64,000 bases of DNA from Lentisphaerales bacterium (GCA_022446985.1 JAKVBD010000011.1:42648-106647); one strand, 5' to 3'. Shown: positions 36,185 through 46,761, counted from the first letter of the stretch. A program made the numbers and translations. The notes: generated from the sequence alone by a model not told the origin.

Positions 36185-37009
36185 CTATAATCCATTTACA
36201 AAGCCGAGTAAGATTTGCTGATATTCTTCCTGATGGTCATAGACCCCGTTATGACCACCCTGAAGTTGAATTATCTCGACTTTATTTTCATTAGCCATCT
36301 GCACAGCCATTTCATAAGGGATTATTTCGTCATCCGGTGAGTGAAGTATTTTCAACTTGCCTGTAAAACTCTTCAAGCGTTCAGCTGTATTCAGCTTTGT
36401 CTTACACAATAGAGTCGTTGGTAACCATGGGAATTGATGGTGTGCCATATCCGGCACTGACGTAAATGTTGATTCTAAGATGAGAAATGGAATACTTTCC
36501 TCAACAGCAATAAAACTCGCACTTGCTCCACCCAAAGAACGACCATGAGCAATGATCTCGTCCTTGTTAATACCATTTGCTATCAACCAGTCATAACAGG
36601 TTTTAACATCTTTATAAAGATTGGCTTCATTTGGTATTCCTGTACTTTTGCCATACCCCGCATAATCATAAAGAAGTATATTATAACCAAAATCAACCCA
36701 CACCTTAGCAGTCTCAACGCGCCCGGCCAAGTTACCGGCATTTCCATGACAAAATAATACCGTGCCCTTTGGGCTTTTTGCCTCTACATACCACGCATTG
36801 ATTTCGTGATTACCACTTTTCAGCATAAGATCCTGAAATTTCAGCCCTACACTTTTTGGTGTCCTATATGGAGCTCCTTTCTCGGGAATAAATAACATTG
36901 TTTCCTGCATCGTGTAAAGCATGATGCAAAATGTGATGTATATCGTCACAGCCATGATCCCGTAACGCACGCATAGATGTTTAACTTTATTTTTATCCAG
37001 ACTGGCCAT
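36185..37009 (-). CDS. Membrane-anchored alpha/beta hydrolase
   Basis: 274 residues. An N-terminal span (about 13-30, YGIMAVTIYITFCIML) anchors a Bem46/YqiA-like alpha/beta hydrolase: FCHGNAGNLAGR (oxyanion), IIAHGRSLGGASA (nucleophile Ser in GRSLGG), and HSPDDEIIPY and GGHNGVYD for the Asp and His. It is probably a serine hydrolase of unknown substrate. It is not overlapping its neighbours. Confidence 0.85.
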   Translation of the reverse strand: MASLDKNKVKHLCVRYGIMAVTIYITFCIMLYTMQETMLFIPEKGAPYRTPKSVGLKFQDLMLKSGNHEINAWYVEAKSPKGTVLFCHGNAGNLAGRVETAKVWVDFGYNILLYDYAGYGKSTGIPNEANLYKDVKTCYDWLIANGINKDEIIAHGRSLGGASASFIAVEESIPFLILESTFTSVPDMAHHQFPWLPTTLLCKTKLNTAERLKSFTGKLKILHSPDDEIIPYEMAVQMANENKVEIIQLQGGHNGVYDHQEEYQQILLGFVNGL

Positions 37010-37175
37010 TTTCTCAATTCACTTTTTTATTCTCAATCATCATAAATTATTTCCTATTTTAATCCAACCTACCTCTTTGAAATTTAAAAAAATTTAAAGT
37101 TGGAACGACTCATGCATCTATTTACCATCAACTAACGAAATAAGAACTTTTAACATAAAATCAGGAAAAAAATTC

Positions 37176-37715
37176 ATGAAAACAAACGACAAAGTAGGTA
37201 GATTCTTCCGAGATGTTAAAGAAAAAGTAAAAGGCAAGCAAAAAGCTGACTTCGATAAAATTTACGAAAGTGGAAATTTTCCCTTACTTAAACATTTTCT
37301 TGAAGAACACAATCTGATCCACTTTATGCGTGACGGAAAAGGAAATACAGTTCTACATCTCATGGCAGGCCATCAAATCCCTAAGAACCTTGTACCATTA
37401 ATTAATGAAGGCCTAAATGTAAATGCGATAAACGATCAGGGAGAGTCCCCTCTGCATCTCGCCTCTAAAACCCGTTGTCTCTCAAATGTAAAACTACTGG
37501 TGCGTGAAGACTGTAAATTGGAGACAAAAGATCATATTGGCAATACAGCTCTACACATGGCGGCTGCGCATGGCAGAATCAACATTGTAAATTATTTAAT
37601 CAAAGCTGGGTTAAATATTCAAGATAAAAATAAAAATGGCGAAACCCCTTTAGATCTCGCCATTAAATATGAACATTACGAACTAGCGGCTGAGTACTCA
37701 CCAAAGACAGCATAA
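37176..37715 (+). CDS. Ankyrin-repeat protein
   Basis: 179 residues with no signal peptide. About four ankyrin repeats run from 60 to 170: GNTVLHLMAGHQIPKNLVPLI, GESPLHLASKTRCLSNVKLLV, GNTALHMAAAHGRINIVNYLI and GETPLDLAIKYEHYELAAEY. The basic N-terminus (FFRDVKEKVKGKQK) precedes them. It is likely a protein-binding module in the cytoplasm; its partner is unknown. Confidence 0.9.
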   Translation: MKTNDKVGRFFRDVKEKVKGKQKADFDKIYESGNFPLLKHFLEEHNLIHFMRDGKGNTVLHLMAGHQIPKNLVPLINEGLNVNAINDQGESPLHLASKTRCLSNVKLLVREDCKLETKDHIGNTALHMAAAHGRINIVNYLIKAGLNIQDKNKNGETPLDLAIKYEHYELAAEYSPKTA

Positions 37716-37723
37716 AGCAATAC

Positions 37724-39511
37724 TTACTTTGCCTCTTTGTAATCCCAGTTCAGTTTTCGTTTTGGCAAATGAACTCTAGGAGCTTTCTCGTTCATTAAGT
37801 AGCTTAAGCCCTGTTCTGTATAATTGTCATTGTGGAAACTTCTTGGGAAGTCGACACTGCGTCGATCTTTAGTAAAACGGAAATGGAAAAACTTGGCAAA
37901 TTTCAAAAAGTAATCTTTCATTTCTCCAGGCTTTTGAGAGTGATACTGGTCACAAAAAGCAAACTGAATCGACAGTAAAACATGTGAGTTATCATAAGTG
38001 TTTGGCCCCATGACTACTGGTATAGTAGGAACCTTCATATACTTAATCATAAGCTCAATCATCGGTTTACTTAGTCCACGTATCTTACCTGCTGCCCAAC
38101 AAGCCACTGCACGGTCTTGATAATCACGCATGTTTTCTTTATCCAGATCCTTCATGATTGCCAGTAAAGTTTTGTTAAACCAAGGATCACCATTTCGCCC
38201 CATAGCTTCAAGTGAAGCCCAACGGACAAATCCAGCGGTATCTTTCATGGCTGTATCATGCATGAGCTGAAAATACTTTTTGTCATTGATTTTACCGAGG
38301 TAGTGCATTAGAGCAGCTCTAACTCTTTCGTGATCCGTGCTCAGCTTTTTTATTTCCTGTGCCGAAAGCTTATACTTAAACTGCCCTAGAGCGTAAACCT
38401 GCTCCGTTCTGGCATCAAAATCTTTTTCTTTTTTCAGCTGGCTTGCGATCGCATTGGCATTTTCCTTTTTGATCAAAAAGCCTAAAAGGTGAGCCGTCCA
38501 CCGTCTAAGCCCAACATTGCCATTTTGAATTCCTTTTGAAATAAATGGGGCAATATCAAATTTCTTAGAAATTACCTTCAAAGATTCAACGGCAACCTTT
38601 TGAACTAAAAGCTCTTTATCTCCTAAAGCTTTGTATAAAGCTTCAACTGAAGACTTATTTGGATAAGCCTGTAAACTTCTAACGGCAGACTTTCTTACTT
38701 CAGAATCTGAGTCTCGACTCAAATTTATCAACTTAGTATGAAACTTGTTACCTTTAATTTGTAAAGCAGCCGCGGCGGCTGCAGAACGAACAGTTGCATG
38801 TTTCTCTGAAAGGCACATAGCAAGTAGTTGCATGGTCTTGTCATTTACCTTCAAATTCAAAGCTATAACTGCTTTCTCCGACTGAGAACCTACTTTCAGA
38901 ATTTTCTTTAGAAAATCAATACTGGCATCATCCGGGTTCCTGGCGATTTCATGCAACGGAACAACACGAAATGAGTATTCTGTAGACTCCTTACAAATTT
39001 GGCGCCATTCTTTGGCTGTGATTCTTTTTGTTTCAGCTAAAGCTTTTACCAAAGATATTTTATCTTTTAAGCTGCTGTTACTTAAAAGTTTCGACACTTT
39101 AGCAAGGTCAGCATTTTCAAAACGACAATAGAGGCGCGCTGCGGCAATCCCTTCACTTGTTTGACCATTGATCAACTTCTCTACGGTAGACTTTGCGTCT
39201 TTAGGTAGAGTACAATTATACAAGTAGCGCAAAGCTGCCGTTTTCATGAGTGGATCATTTTCTGTGGCGATAAAATCGAGCATAACCTTAGCGGCATCTT
39301 CATTTTCCAATAATGAAAGCTTCCATAAAACATTTAAACGAAAGACAGGATCCTCGACAGTCAGCGCTTCTTTTTGTTTATTTGTCAAGGCTATTTCAGA
39401 TTTGTAGCCCTCAAGATCATAAGTCAAATAATTTTTAGGCATCGGCTTTTCCTGCCAGGTAGGAAGAATCGCCGGCAACAAAGTCATAAAAGTAACAAAG
39501 GAATTAATCAT
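37724..39511 (-). CDS. Secreted HEAT-repeat protein of the ABC export operon
   Basis: 595 residues. A signal peptide (about 1-18) is followed by a long series of HEAT/PBS-lyase-type helical repeats: MKTAALRYLYNCTLPKDA, ATVRSAAAAAALQ, SEVRKSAVRSLQAYPNKSSV, VQKVAVESLK, VRRALMHYLG-like and FVRWASLEAMGRNGDPW. It has no catalytic motif. It lies just after the ABC permease gene (5 bases) on the minus strand, so the HEAT protein may work with the exporter outside the membrane. Confidence 0.85.
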   Translation of the reverse strand: MINSFVTFMTLLPAILPTWQEKPMPKNYLTYDLEGYKSEIALTNKQKEALTVEDPVFRLNVLWKLSLLENEDAAKVMLDFIATENDPLMKTAALRYLYNCTLPKDAKSTVEKLINGQTSEGIAAARLYCRFENADLAKVSKLLSNSSLKDKISLVKALAETKRITAKEWRQICKESTEYSFRVVPLHEIARNPDDASIDFLKKILKVGSQSEKAVIALNLKVNDKTMQLLAMCLSEKHATVRSAAAAAALQIKGNKFHTKLINLSRDSDSEVRKSAVRSLQAYPNKSSVEALYKALGDKELLVQKVAVESLKVISKKFDIAPFISKGIQNGNVGLRRWTAHLLGFLIKKENANAIASQLKKEKDFDARTEQVYALGQFKYKLSAQEIKKLSTDHERVRAALMHYLGKINDKKYFQLMHDTAMKDTAGFVRWASLEAMGRNGDPWFNKTLLAIMKDLDKENMRDYQDRAVACWAAGKIRGLSKPMIELMIKYMKVPTIPVVMGPNTYDNSHVLLSIQFAFCDQYHSQKPGEMKDYFLKFAKFFHFRFTKDRRSVDFPRSFHNDNYTEQGLSYLMNEKAPRVHLPKRKLNWDYKEAK

Positions 39512-39516
39512 CAGTG

Positions 39517-41190
39517 CTAAGTCCTCTTTCTCATAAGGTGATACACCCTTGCAGATGCAAGTGTCGTAAATACTACTGATAAAACAGTTAATAATATCAA
39601 ATTGTAAATCCAGGCATTTGCCGGCATTAGACCTTCAAATGAACCCGCACTGACATTTAAAGCTGCAGCAACTGGATTTGTCGTCAGCCAAACCCCAAGC
39701 GTCTCTGGGCTTAAGTTTTCCGCAAATAACAAGACAGCCATAGTACCAAGACTTAACATCACTGAAAATGCATAACTTAGAGCCGTCGCTGAATCAGTTT
39801 TTTGACAAAAGCTCGAAGCACATAAACCAGCAGTAACCAAACAAACCGTCGTCATGAGTACAATGACCAGAGATGATACAATATTTACTACACTCGCACT
39901 ACTCGACATGACAAATAAAGAAAGAATAATCGGAATGGTGCAAGCAAGGATAATCAGTACATAAAAGAAACTGGCATAAAGCTTACCCATAACAAATTTC
40001 ACAGAGCCAATGCGAGACATTCTGACTAACAGTAATGTTCCACTGTTCACCTCAGTTGTGACCGAACTACTGCAAACAACTGGCGCCAAAAGAGCCGCAA
40101 GACCTATTTGATAAATTATAGAAGCCTTTTGAACTGAACTGTAACCACCGGCAGATTCTGGAGCTACGAAAGTTGAAGTTAAAATCATCAAAGTTATACT
40201 AAGTGAACTACAGATAGCAATGGCCCAGATCGTAAATCGCGGATTACCCATAATCTTACTTCTAAGCTCTGTAACAAACACCGGGTTGATGAAACTCGAG
40301 ATATTTTTCTTACGGCGCATGGGGTCGAAAAACCACAAGTAATAAAGACGGCGTTTAAAGCTGCTCTTCTCAGTAAAATCAACTTTCGCCACCGTTTTTG
40401 CAGTCTTCTTAGAAGACTTAAACATGAAACCGTAAACAAAGAGGCCAGCACTCATAAGTGCCAATACCAAGTTCAAAATGAGATAAGCCGCATAAGTCGA
40501 AATGGTTGATTCACCGGACATTTGCGCCTGATAAACTTCTGGATATAAAACACTGTAAATAGCATCGAAAGGACTGATAGAGCGCACTGCCATAAGAGTA
40601 TCCAGCAATTCCGGCTTATTCCCCAAAAGGGCAAATGGCAACCAGGTTCCACCAGCCAGAACTGCAATAACCAGGTAACTCATCACCAGAGAAGATGAAC
40701 TTCTTTCACAAAGAGCCGAACAGGCCAAGGACATGATACCAAAGGTAAAAGAGGTTACAAAGATAATAATGTAGGCCTTCATTAAGACTGGTAGATTGAT
40801 ACCACCACTCATAGAACACAAAGCTGATATGGGCATCGTACAAACGATAATAATCGAAATCATCGTCAAACTGGCCATAAGCTTACCATTGAGAATATTC
40901 AAAGGCTTGAGCATGGTCGTATAGAGCATGATAAAGGTATTGTTTTCTTTTTCAGTCGTTAAACTGGTTGCACAAAATGCCGGTACCAAAACCAAAACAA
41001 AGGCAAGGTTACAGATTAAGAAAACGGTGAACACCTGTTTACTTTCATTCGAAGCCATCGAGAAGACTGCGGTTCGAGGCCATAAAAAATAGAGAAACAC
41101 CGCCAACAGAACCACCAGGCCAATCATCGAAAAGATGATCTTCCCTGATTTCAGGAACTGTTGCAGCTCTCGTTTATAAATTGGGTTCAT
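39517..41190 (-). CDS. Two-module ABC-2-type permease
   Basis: 557 residues. Two repeated permease modules: residues about 1-260 (first span IIFSMIGLVVLLAVFLYFL, ending LILNLVLALMSAGLFVYGF) and about 300-557 (FVTELRSKIMGNPRF, then spans such as IIYQIGLAALLAPVVCSSSV and NLILLTVLSVVFTTLA). Each has the ABC-2 layout of six spans with TTE-type segments (SLTTEKEN; SVTTEVNSG). The duplication inside one chain means one polypeptide could pair with an ATPase dimer. Its ATG overlaps the ATPase stop by one base. Confidence 0.85.
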   Translation of the reverse strand: MNPIYKRELQQFLKSGKIIFSMIGLVVLLAVFLYFLWPRTAVFSMASNESKQVFTVFLICNLAFVLVLVPAFCATSLTTEKENNTFIMLYTTMLKPLNILNGKLMASLTMISIIIVCTMPISALCSMSGGINLPVLMKAYIIIFVTSFTFGIMSLACSALCERSSSSLVMSYLVIAVLAGGTWLPFALLGNKPELLDTLMAVRSISPFDAIYSVLYPEVYQAQMSGESTISTYAAYLILNLVLALMSAGLFVYGFMFKSSKKTAKTVAKVDFTEKSSFKRRLYYLWFFDPMRRKKNISSFINPVFVTELRSKIMGNPRFTIWAIAICSSLSITLMILTSTFVAPESAGGYSSVQKASIIYQIGLAALLAPVVCSSSVTTEVNSGTLLLVRMSRIGSVKFVMGKLYASFFYVLIILACTIPIILSLFVMSSSASVVNIVSSLVIVLMTTVCLVTAGLCASSFCQKTDSATALSYAFSVMLSLGTMAVLLFAENLSPETLGVWLTTNPVAAALNVSAGSFEGLMPANAWIYNLILLTVLSVVFTTLASARVYHLMRKRT

Positions 41191-42119
41191 TACTCATCGT
41201 CCTCCGAAGTCACCTTCATGAAGACTGATTCAAGGTCAATTTCTTCTTCCGAAAGACTGGTAATTCTTGTACCTGATTTAACCAGACCACTTATCAAATC
41301 TGCTATTTCAGTTCTCGCACCATCAAAGGTAAAAAGAATTTCAGAGTGTGACAAAGATACATCCGACACATTGTGAAAATTAGCAACAGTCGCTTCTGCA
41401 ACTTGCGGATCACTATCAACAATCAAAGAGTAACGCAACTTTTCTTTCAAACTGGCACTGACTTCTTCTACTGTACCAAAAGCTCGTAACTCTCCCTTAG
41501 CGACGATTGCCACTAAATCACAAACTGTACCAAGCTCCGGAAGAATATGGGAGGAAAGCATCACGGTTTTACCGATTTCACGAAGATTGACAATGATCTC
41601 ACGCATTTCTATACGCGCCTGTGGGTCAAGACCACCAGCAGGTTCGTCAAGAATAAGAACTTTAGGGTCGTGCAACATAGTTTTAGCAAGACCAATTTTC
41701 TGAGTCATACCACGGGAAAGAGAAGCTACCTGATAATCGATCATGTGTGAAGCATAGACCAGATCAAGAACCTCTTCGATTCTTTTTTTGCGAGCTCCGA
41801 CAGGAATCTTGTAAGCAGCACCAAAAAAGTCGAGGTATTCCCAAACACTCATTTTGTCGTATACGCCAAAGATATCCGGCATATACCCAACTGTTTTTTT
41901 AATCTTATCGTAATTGCTTGGAGTGACATCTATACCATCTATAGATGCCGATCCAGAATCCGGTTTTAACAATCCGCATAGCAGCTTAATAGTCGTTGAT
42001 TTACCGGCACCATTCGGGCCAATGAAGCCAAGAATTGACTCACCTGGGATATCCATGGAGAGATCATGAATGCCACGGCCACCGCCAAAACTTTTAGTTA
42101 AATTTTCAACTTCTATCAT
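41190..42119 (-). CDS. ABC-2-type exporter ATPase
   Basis: 309 residues. Walker A GPNGAGKST, Q-loop MPDIFGVYDKM, signature SRGMTQKIGLAKT (a variant of LSGGQ), Walker B VLILDEPAGGLDPQ and an H-loop SSHIL are all present. The C-terminal 80 residues are a typical extra domain of CcmA/NatA-like exporters. It sits between the GATase-like membrane protein and the permease, so the operon codes for one complete exporter. Confidence 0.93.
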   Translation of the reverse strand: MIEVENLTKSFGGGRGIHDLSMDIPGESILGFIGPNGAGKSTTIKLLCGLLKPDSGSASIDGIDVTPSNYDKIKKTVGYMPDIFGVYDKMSVWEYLDFFGAAYKIPVGARKKRIEEVLDLVYASHMIDYQVASLSRGMTQKIGLAKTMLHDPKVLILDEPAGGLDPQARIEMREIIVNLREIGKTVMLSSHILPELGTVCDLVAIVAKGELRAFGTVEEVSASLKEKLRYSLIVDSDPQVAEATVANFHNVSDVSLSHSEILFTFDGARTEIADLISGLVKSGTRITSLSEEEIDLESVFMKVTSEDDE

Positions 42120-42121
42120 TC

Positions 42122-44533
42122 TTAAAACCTCACCTCTTTTTGCTGCGTGTCGAAATTACCTTTAAAGCTCACTTTTAAATGTTTTACCTTCCAGGCATTT
42201 GCCTTATAAATTTCTAAGTTGTCCGTCAAAGCGACTTTTGCAGATGTAGAAAGTGTCACAGTCACTTTGCCTGATTTAAGATCGGAAGGCTTAATGGGGA
42301 AGCGGTATAAGCCTTCGGGGCCTTTTTCTCCTTTCTTACCATTCAAAGCAACATCAACAAAGATATTTCCACTTTGATTGGTAAACTCAAAGTCGACCAC
42401 GACCTCTGAAACTGCCATATTTTTGTAACCGAGTGGAAGTTTTGCTTCTAAATCATACTTAGAAGTCTTAGCTCCCATATGGCGAGAAAGGTTCCAATTG
42501 CCATTTCTAAAAATAAATATTGAACTGGTGGTTTCGAAAATCTTTACAAACTCACCAGGAATGTAAGTTTCGCCACTCATAACTTCAGTTAATGGCGACA
42601 TATATAGGTTCATTCCATTCACTTCAAAAGAATCATCTAATATGCTATCTTCCATAATCCCTTTAATTGTATAAACCAAAGTAGGTCTGGTAATATCCAA
42701 TGCTTTTAAAAGCTTTCTTAGCTTTTCGTCCGTTTTACCATGAGGAGCACGTGTGCCTTTTTCTGTAAGCTTATTACTTTCGTAATCCATCGGAACCACA
42801 CCACTTGGACCACAAAGATAAATAAATTCCGCCTGACTTAGCTCAGCAGGGAAATCTTCTGACTTAACTTCAATTCCAGTTGTTGTGAAAGTCACCTCTG
42901 GAATCTTAGCAGCAGAAGTATGAGAACGGGATAATTTAGTGAAGATTCTCGAAGATAGACCCTGGACCCGCAGCTCTTTAAGGATCGCATCGTTACCCTT
43001 ATAGCCACCTGTAATGACATCCTGAATTTCAGTCGCTTTGTAACCGGATTTATTCGTCTGCAATCCTAAATTCATGCGCTTTACTTTAGGAAGCTTTCTA
43101 AACCGGTCGTTGACGACATCTCCTTTAAAAGTGATCTCCTCGTCATTCTTTGAAAAGATTGAGTACACTTTTATGGAAGGGGCCTCATCGATTACCGGAA
43201 TCTGACTCAAAACTGCGGCTGTGCGACTTTTGCTGCCATCTGTTGCGCCATAAGCTTTATTGAATATCACCGCTGTCATAACGGTCGAGACAACTAAGGA
43301 AGCAATCCAGGCAATAATCGTTTTTTTCAATTTACTGCATACAAGGAAAATCAAAGATACGATTACCAGATAAACCAGCATGTATTTCAAAATAGTATCC
43401 GGTCCCGGAATCGTTAAGCCATTCAGCATATTTACGGTTTCTCTGGAATCATCTGTTACCAGTGACGACATATCCAAAGGACGTTTAATGTTATCTAATA
43501 AGTATGCCCATGTTTTCGCGAAGGCATCGCTATTTTGGAATCCGTCTTGAGTTGGAGAAATAGTAATAGCTCCGGTTAAACCCAAACCAAATTTTTTCCA
43601 GGCAATGACCGGATATTCATTCCATTGGCAGGTAACGAGAGCATCTTTCTTGGCGACAGAATCGATAAAAGTCATACCAAATTCAGAGTAGATGTCTTTT
43701 GACTTTAAAAATTTTTGCAGGGCAGGAATGCGATTTATTTTACGATTGCTCAAAGGTATAACCGGCAATAACTCTTCGAACTGTGTCTGAGCCGCATTGT
43801 TGATACCATTGTGATGAGCAAAAATAACTGTACCGCCCATTTTTACATAATCTTTGACTGCACGAATAAGCAGTGGGTGTTTATCATCAAAGACCGGATC
43901 AAGCATGATTAGCGCATCATAAGGTGAATATTCGCTCCAATGCTCTGGCCAACGCCCTTTGTGAATATAGGTCATTCTGAATGCCCCATCGCCAAGCCCA
44001 AGCTTCTTGGATAAATTACCTATCTCAACACTTTCATCGGTTAACAAAGCAAATGACTTCTTGCTGCGGACATCTTTAAAGTCCATCACACACTCGATTG
44101 GCTTTGAACCCTTGACCGGTAAGTACCTCTCACCAGACTTCTCAAGGAGGATCAGCTTGTAGGTGCTGTCAACTTTATTGACGCGCTTCTTTTTCTTATT
44201 ATTCTTTTTATCATTATCTTTAGGCTTACTACTGATGTGTGAGGCGCTGCCCATAGCCACAGGGAATTGATGGTTCATACGAGTTTTCGGCTGAATAGAC
44301 AATTCAAACTCATAAACTCCACCAGGAACCGAAGCGTGCTTAAATTGCACTTTCGTATGGCGAACTCGATTAGATTTATTCTCTAGCTGAAACTTAACTC
44401 GGGCCCAGTTTTCATGCCCAACCTGGAAATCATTGGCCGTATTAATCACACCGCCTGAGAGTTGAAGGTCTCCTTGTGCAAAGGAATTTACCGAAAAGAA
44501 AAGGAGTAAGAGGAAAGAAAGTACACGTATCAA
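42122..44533 (-). CDS. Periplasmic/membrane protein with glutamine-amidotransferase-like domain
   Basis: 803 residues from a TTG start with AAAGGAG upstream. A signal peptide (MIRVLSFLLLLFFSVNSFA) leads to a beta-sandwich (LQLSGGVI, FELSIQPK), then a DUF4350/GATase-like domain near 180-350 (FALLTDESVEI, DALIMLDPVF, GGTVIFAHHNG). Two spans lie at about 380-425 (ILKYMLVYLVIVSLIFLVC). The last 370 residues are again extracellular and beta-rich. The domain order recalls accessory membrane proteins of ABC exporters such as GldG. It is first in the operon with the ATPase and permease. Confidence 0.78.
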   Translation of the reverse strand: MIRVLSFLLLLFFSVNSFAQGDLQLSGGVINTANDFQVGHENWARVKFQLENKSNRVRHTKVQFKHASVPGGVYEFELSIQPKTRMNHQFPVAMGSASHISSKPKDNDKKNNKKKKRVNKVDSTYKLILLEKSGERYLPVKGSKPIECVMDFKDVRSKKSFALLTDESVEIGNLSKKLGLGDGAFRMTYIHKGRWPEHWSEYSPYDALIMLDPVFDDKHPLLIRAVKDYVKMGGTVIFAHHNGINNAAQTQFEELLPVIPLSNRKINRIPALQKFLKSKDIYSEFGMTFIDSVAKKDALVTCQWNEYPVIAWKKFGLGLTGAITISPTQDGFQNSDAFAKTWAYLLDNIKRPLDMSSLVTDDSRETVNMLNGLTIPGPDTILKYMLVYLVIVSLIFLVCSKLKKTIIAWIASLVVSTVMTAVIFNKAYGATDGSKSRTAAVLSQIPVIDEAPSIKVYSIFSKNDEEITFKGDVVNDRFRKLPKVKRMNLGLQTNKSGYKATEIQDVITGGYKGNDAILKELRVQGLSSRIFTKLSRSHTSAAKIPEVTFTTTGIEVKSEDFPAELSQAEFIYLCGPSGVVPMDYESNKLTEKGTRAPHGKTDEKLRKLLKALDITRPTLVYTIKGIMEDSILDDSFEVNGMNLYMSPLTEVMSGETYIPGEFVKIFETTSSIFIFRNGNWNLSRHMGAKTSKYDLEAKLPLGYKNMAVSEVVVDFEFTNQSGNIFVDVALNGKKGEKGPEGLYRFPIKPSDLKSGKVTVTLSTSAKVALTDNLEIYKANAWKVKHLKVSFKGNFDTQQKEVRF

Positions 44534-44571
44534 TTTGTATTGACTCCTTTAATTGATGCTATATAAAAGCT

Positions 44572-46761
44572 TTACTTGACTAAAAATCGGGCTTCTCCAA
44601 GTACTTCATTTACTCTAGCAGATACTTCGCTTGTATCCACCTTAATCCCGATTCCAGAAATAATAGCAATCTCCGCAAAGATTTCATTTACCGCTTTTTC
44701 AAGCGAACTCATTATAGAGTTTAATTGTTCAGACGACAAGTTTAAATGCTCACTAAATCGCAGTCTGCCTAAATGGGACTCAATCGTTTTTAATTTGTTT
44801 TTAAGGAAGGCTTCATGAAAATGACTTTCTTTGGGGTAGCGCAATCTGTACTCACGTAAAATTTCTTCTTCCAATGAAACTGCCGATGGCGAATATGGAT
44901 AAACTTCAAACGCCTTATCCAACATCAATCTGGCCTCTTTGTAGTTATCTTGATACTTATAAACCCTAGCAAGACTGACATATATGCCTGTCTCCAAAGG
45001 ATACTTTTCATTTGAACGCAGCAAGTTCTCTTCAGCAAACTTTAGGTACTCAAATTTTTGAATGGGATTTATAGACTTATTCATCATATATTGGCCTATA
45101 GCCCAATTGCCCGACTCCCGGAGATAACTGACTGAGTGAGGTTCCCTTGCATCAAGCTTCGCAACTATATTCTTCACTTTATCTAAAGACGGAGTTTCTT
45201 GAGTATCTCTTAAAATTTGATAAAGATAAAAATAGCTGCGATCACTCATCACTTTTTGAAAATTTAAATATCCCGTCAAAATAACTACTGGGATTAATGC
45301 GGCAAATAACCATTTCATCTGGCTTTCTGATTTGTCTTCTTCAGTCACACAAAGTAATGACACCAAACCTACACAAGAAAGACTGCCAATAATCATAATG
45401 TGAAAATCGAGTTGAGCATGAAAGTACCAGGAACTAAAACCAAATATGAGACAAAACTTCGTGAACCTGTCCAAACGACTGGTTTTAATTAAATAGACAG
45501 TCACTACAAAACAAACAATCACCGACAAGGCGGCTATTATCCCTCCTTGTCCAAGGTAACCAAAGAAGAACGAATGAGGAATATTTGACTCTTCAATTCC
45601 CGCATCCTTCATAATGTTGTAGGCATGTGAAAAGCTGCCAAAGCCATAACCCCAGACATCCTTCATAAAAGTGTCTACCATAGCTCGATAATAGCCAAGT
45701 CTAACCTGAAACGATCCTACCTGAGGTGCCACATAGAAAGCTGTAGCAATCCCTACAAGCATACCGCTTAAAGCCATCTTTTTATGAGCTTTTTTCTCTG
45801 CCATCAGATAACTGGCAAATAAAAAACCAGCGCCAAAGCAAACCATACCTGCGCGACTGCGAGTTAAACCCAAAACAACAATACTTGTAATAAAAGCCAA
45901 TAGCCCTAAAACAGAATAAGCTTTTTCTGGGATTTCATCGCCCTTAAAAAAGAAAACTACACCAACCAGTACCGCCACTAAACCCAGACTTATATTTGAA
46001 CTGCTAAAAACATTTGAGCAACCATAAAATATTAACATCAAAGAGCACACTTTGACTGCAGTAGGATTCTTCTTATGAAAATACCTCTTCCAGCCAAGCA
46101 GTAAGAGTGGAATTGTCAATATAAGATGACCTGCAAAACTATTTGAAATGGTAAAAGTGCTGTACACCAGCTTTTGCATAATCCGACTGACCTGACCTGC
46201 TGGGAAGTGAACACCTTGTGCCATTTGTTCGCGATAAAAAGCTTGCGTGTCTGCAAAGCCCCAAAGGTACTGGTAAGCTCCATTTAACACCGTGTGAAGT
46301 AAACCGCCACATAATCCTGCTAAGATGAAGCTCTTGGCTCTGGAATTATTTTCTACTGCGATCGCTACAGTTAGAGTCAAGAGAGTTACAGTCAGCATTT
46401 GATTTACAGAATTCAGATAAAATTCCATATTATTCTCAAAGTAACCAAAGACAGCGCAAGAAAAGGCGATGAAAGCCCAAGTACTACAAATCATCGTCGA
46501 ACGACGGCTTAAACCGGCTGGTTTAAAAATGATAAATCCATAAATAAACAGAGCACCGGTAAAGATATGTAAAAAACTCGTAGGTAAAGCAGAAAACAGC
46601 ACACTCTCTGGATAAGAAGGCAAATTCCCAGTCAGCCAGGACGCCCCAAAGCGAACAGGCAAAAAGTAAACAAGAGCTGCCAGGATATATAAAAACGTCG
46701 TCTGCCTTATATATCCTTTACCTCTAACCTCTACCTCACTAGCAACTGCTTCCACTGACAT
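44572..46761 (-). CDS. O-antigen ligase/polymerase-like membrane protein with C-terminal TPR region
   Basis: 729 residues. About twelve membrane spans lie in the first 460 residues, including SRAGMVCFGAGFLFASY and the Wzy_C-like loop ESNIPHSFFFGYLGQGG. Residues about 545-650 are TPR-like (FAEENLLRSNEKYPLETG, SLARVYKYQDNYKEARLMLDKAFEVYP). The family joins or polymerises O-antigen or related glycans on the periplasmic face. It starts the base after the RicT-like gene ends. The only polysaccharide-related neighbour is the NeuA-like gene 9 kb away. Confidence 0.85.
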   Translation of the reverse strand: MSVEAVASEVEVRGKGYIRQTTFLYILAALVYFLPVRFGASWLTGNLPSYPESVLFSALPTSFLHIFTGALFIYGFIIFKPAGLSRRSTMICSTWAFIAFSCAVFGYFENNMEFYLNSVNQMLTVTLLTLTVAIAVENNSRAKSFILAGLCGGLLHTVLNGAYQYLWGFADTQAFYREQMAQGVHFPAGQVSRIMQKLVYSTFTISNSFAGHLILTIPLLLLGWKRYFHKKNPTAVKVCSLMLIFYGCSNVFSSSNISLGLVAVLVGVVFFFKGDEIPEKAYSVLGLLAFITSIVVLGLTRSRAGMVCFGAGFLFASYLMAEKKAHKKMALSGMLVGIATAFYVAPQVGSFQVRLGYYRAMVDTFMKDVWGYGFGSFSHAYNIMKDAGIEESNIPHSFFFGYLGQGGIIAALSVIVCFVVTVYLIKTSRLDRFTKFCLIFGFSSWYFHAQLDFHIMIIGSLSCVGLVSLLCVTEEDKSESQMKWLFAALIPVVILTGYLNFQKVMSDRSYFYLYQILRDTQETPSLDKVKNIVAKLDAREPHSVSYLRESGNWAIGQYMMNKSINPIQKFEYLKFAEENLLRSNEKYPLETGIYVSLARVYKYQDNYKEARLMLDKAFEVYPYSPSAVSLEEEILREYRLRYPKESHFHEAFLKNKLKTIESHLGRLRFSEHLNLSSEQLNSIMSSLEKAVNEIFAEIAIISGIGIKVDTSEVSARVNEVLGEARFLVK

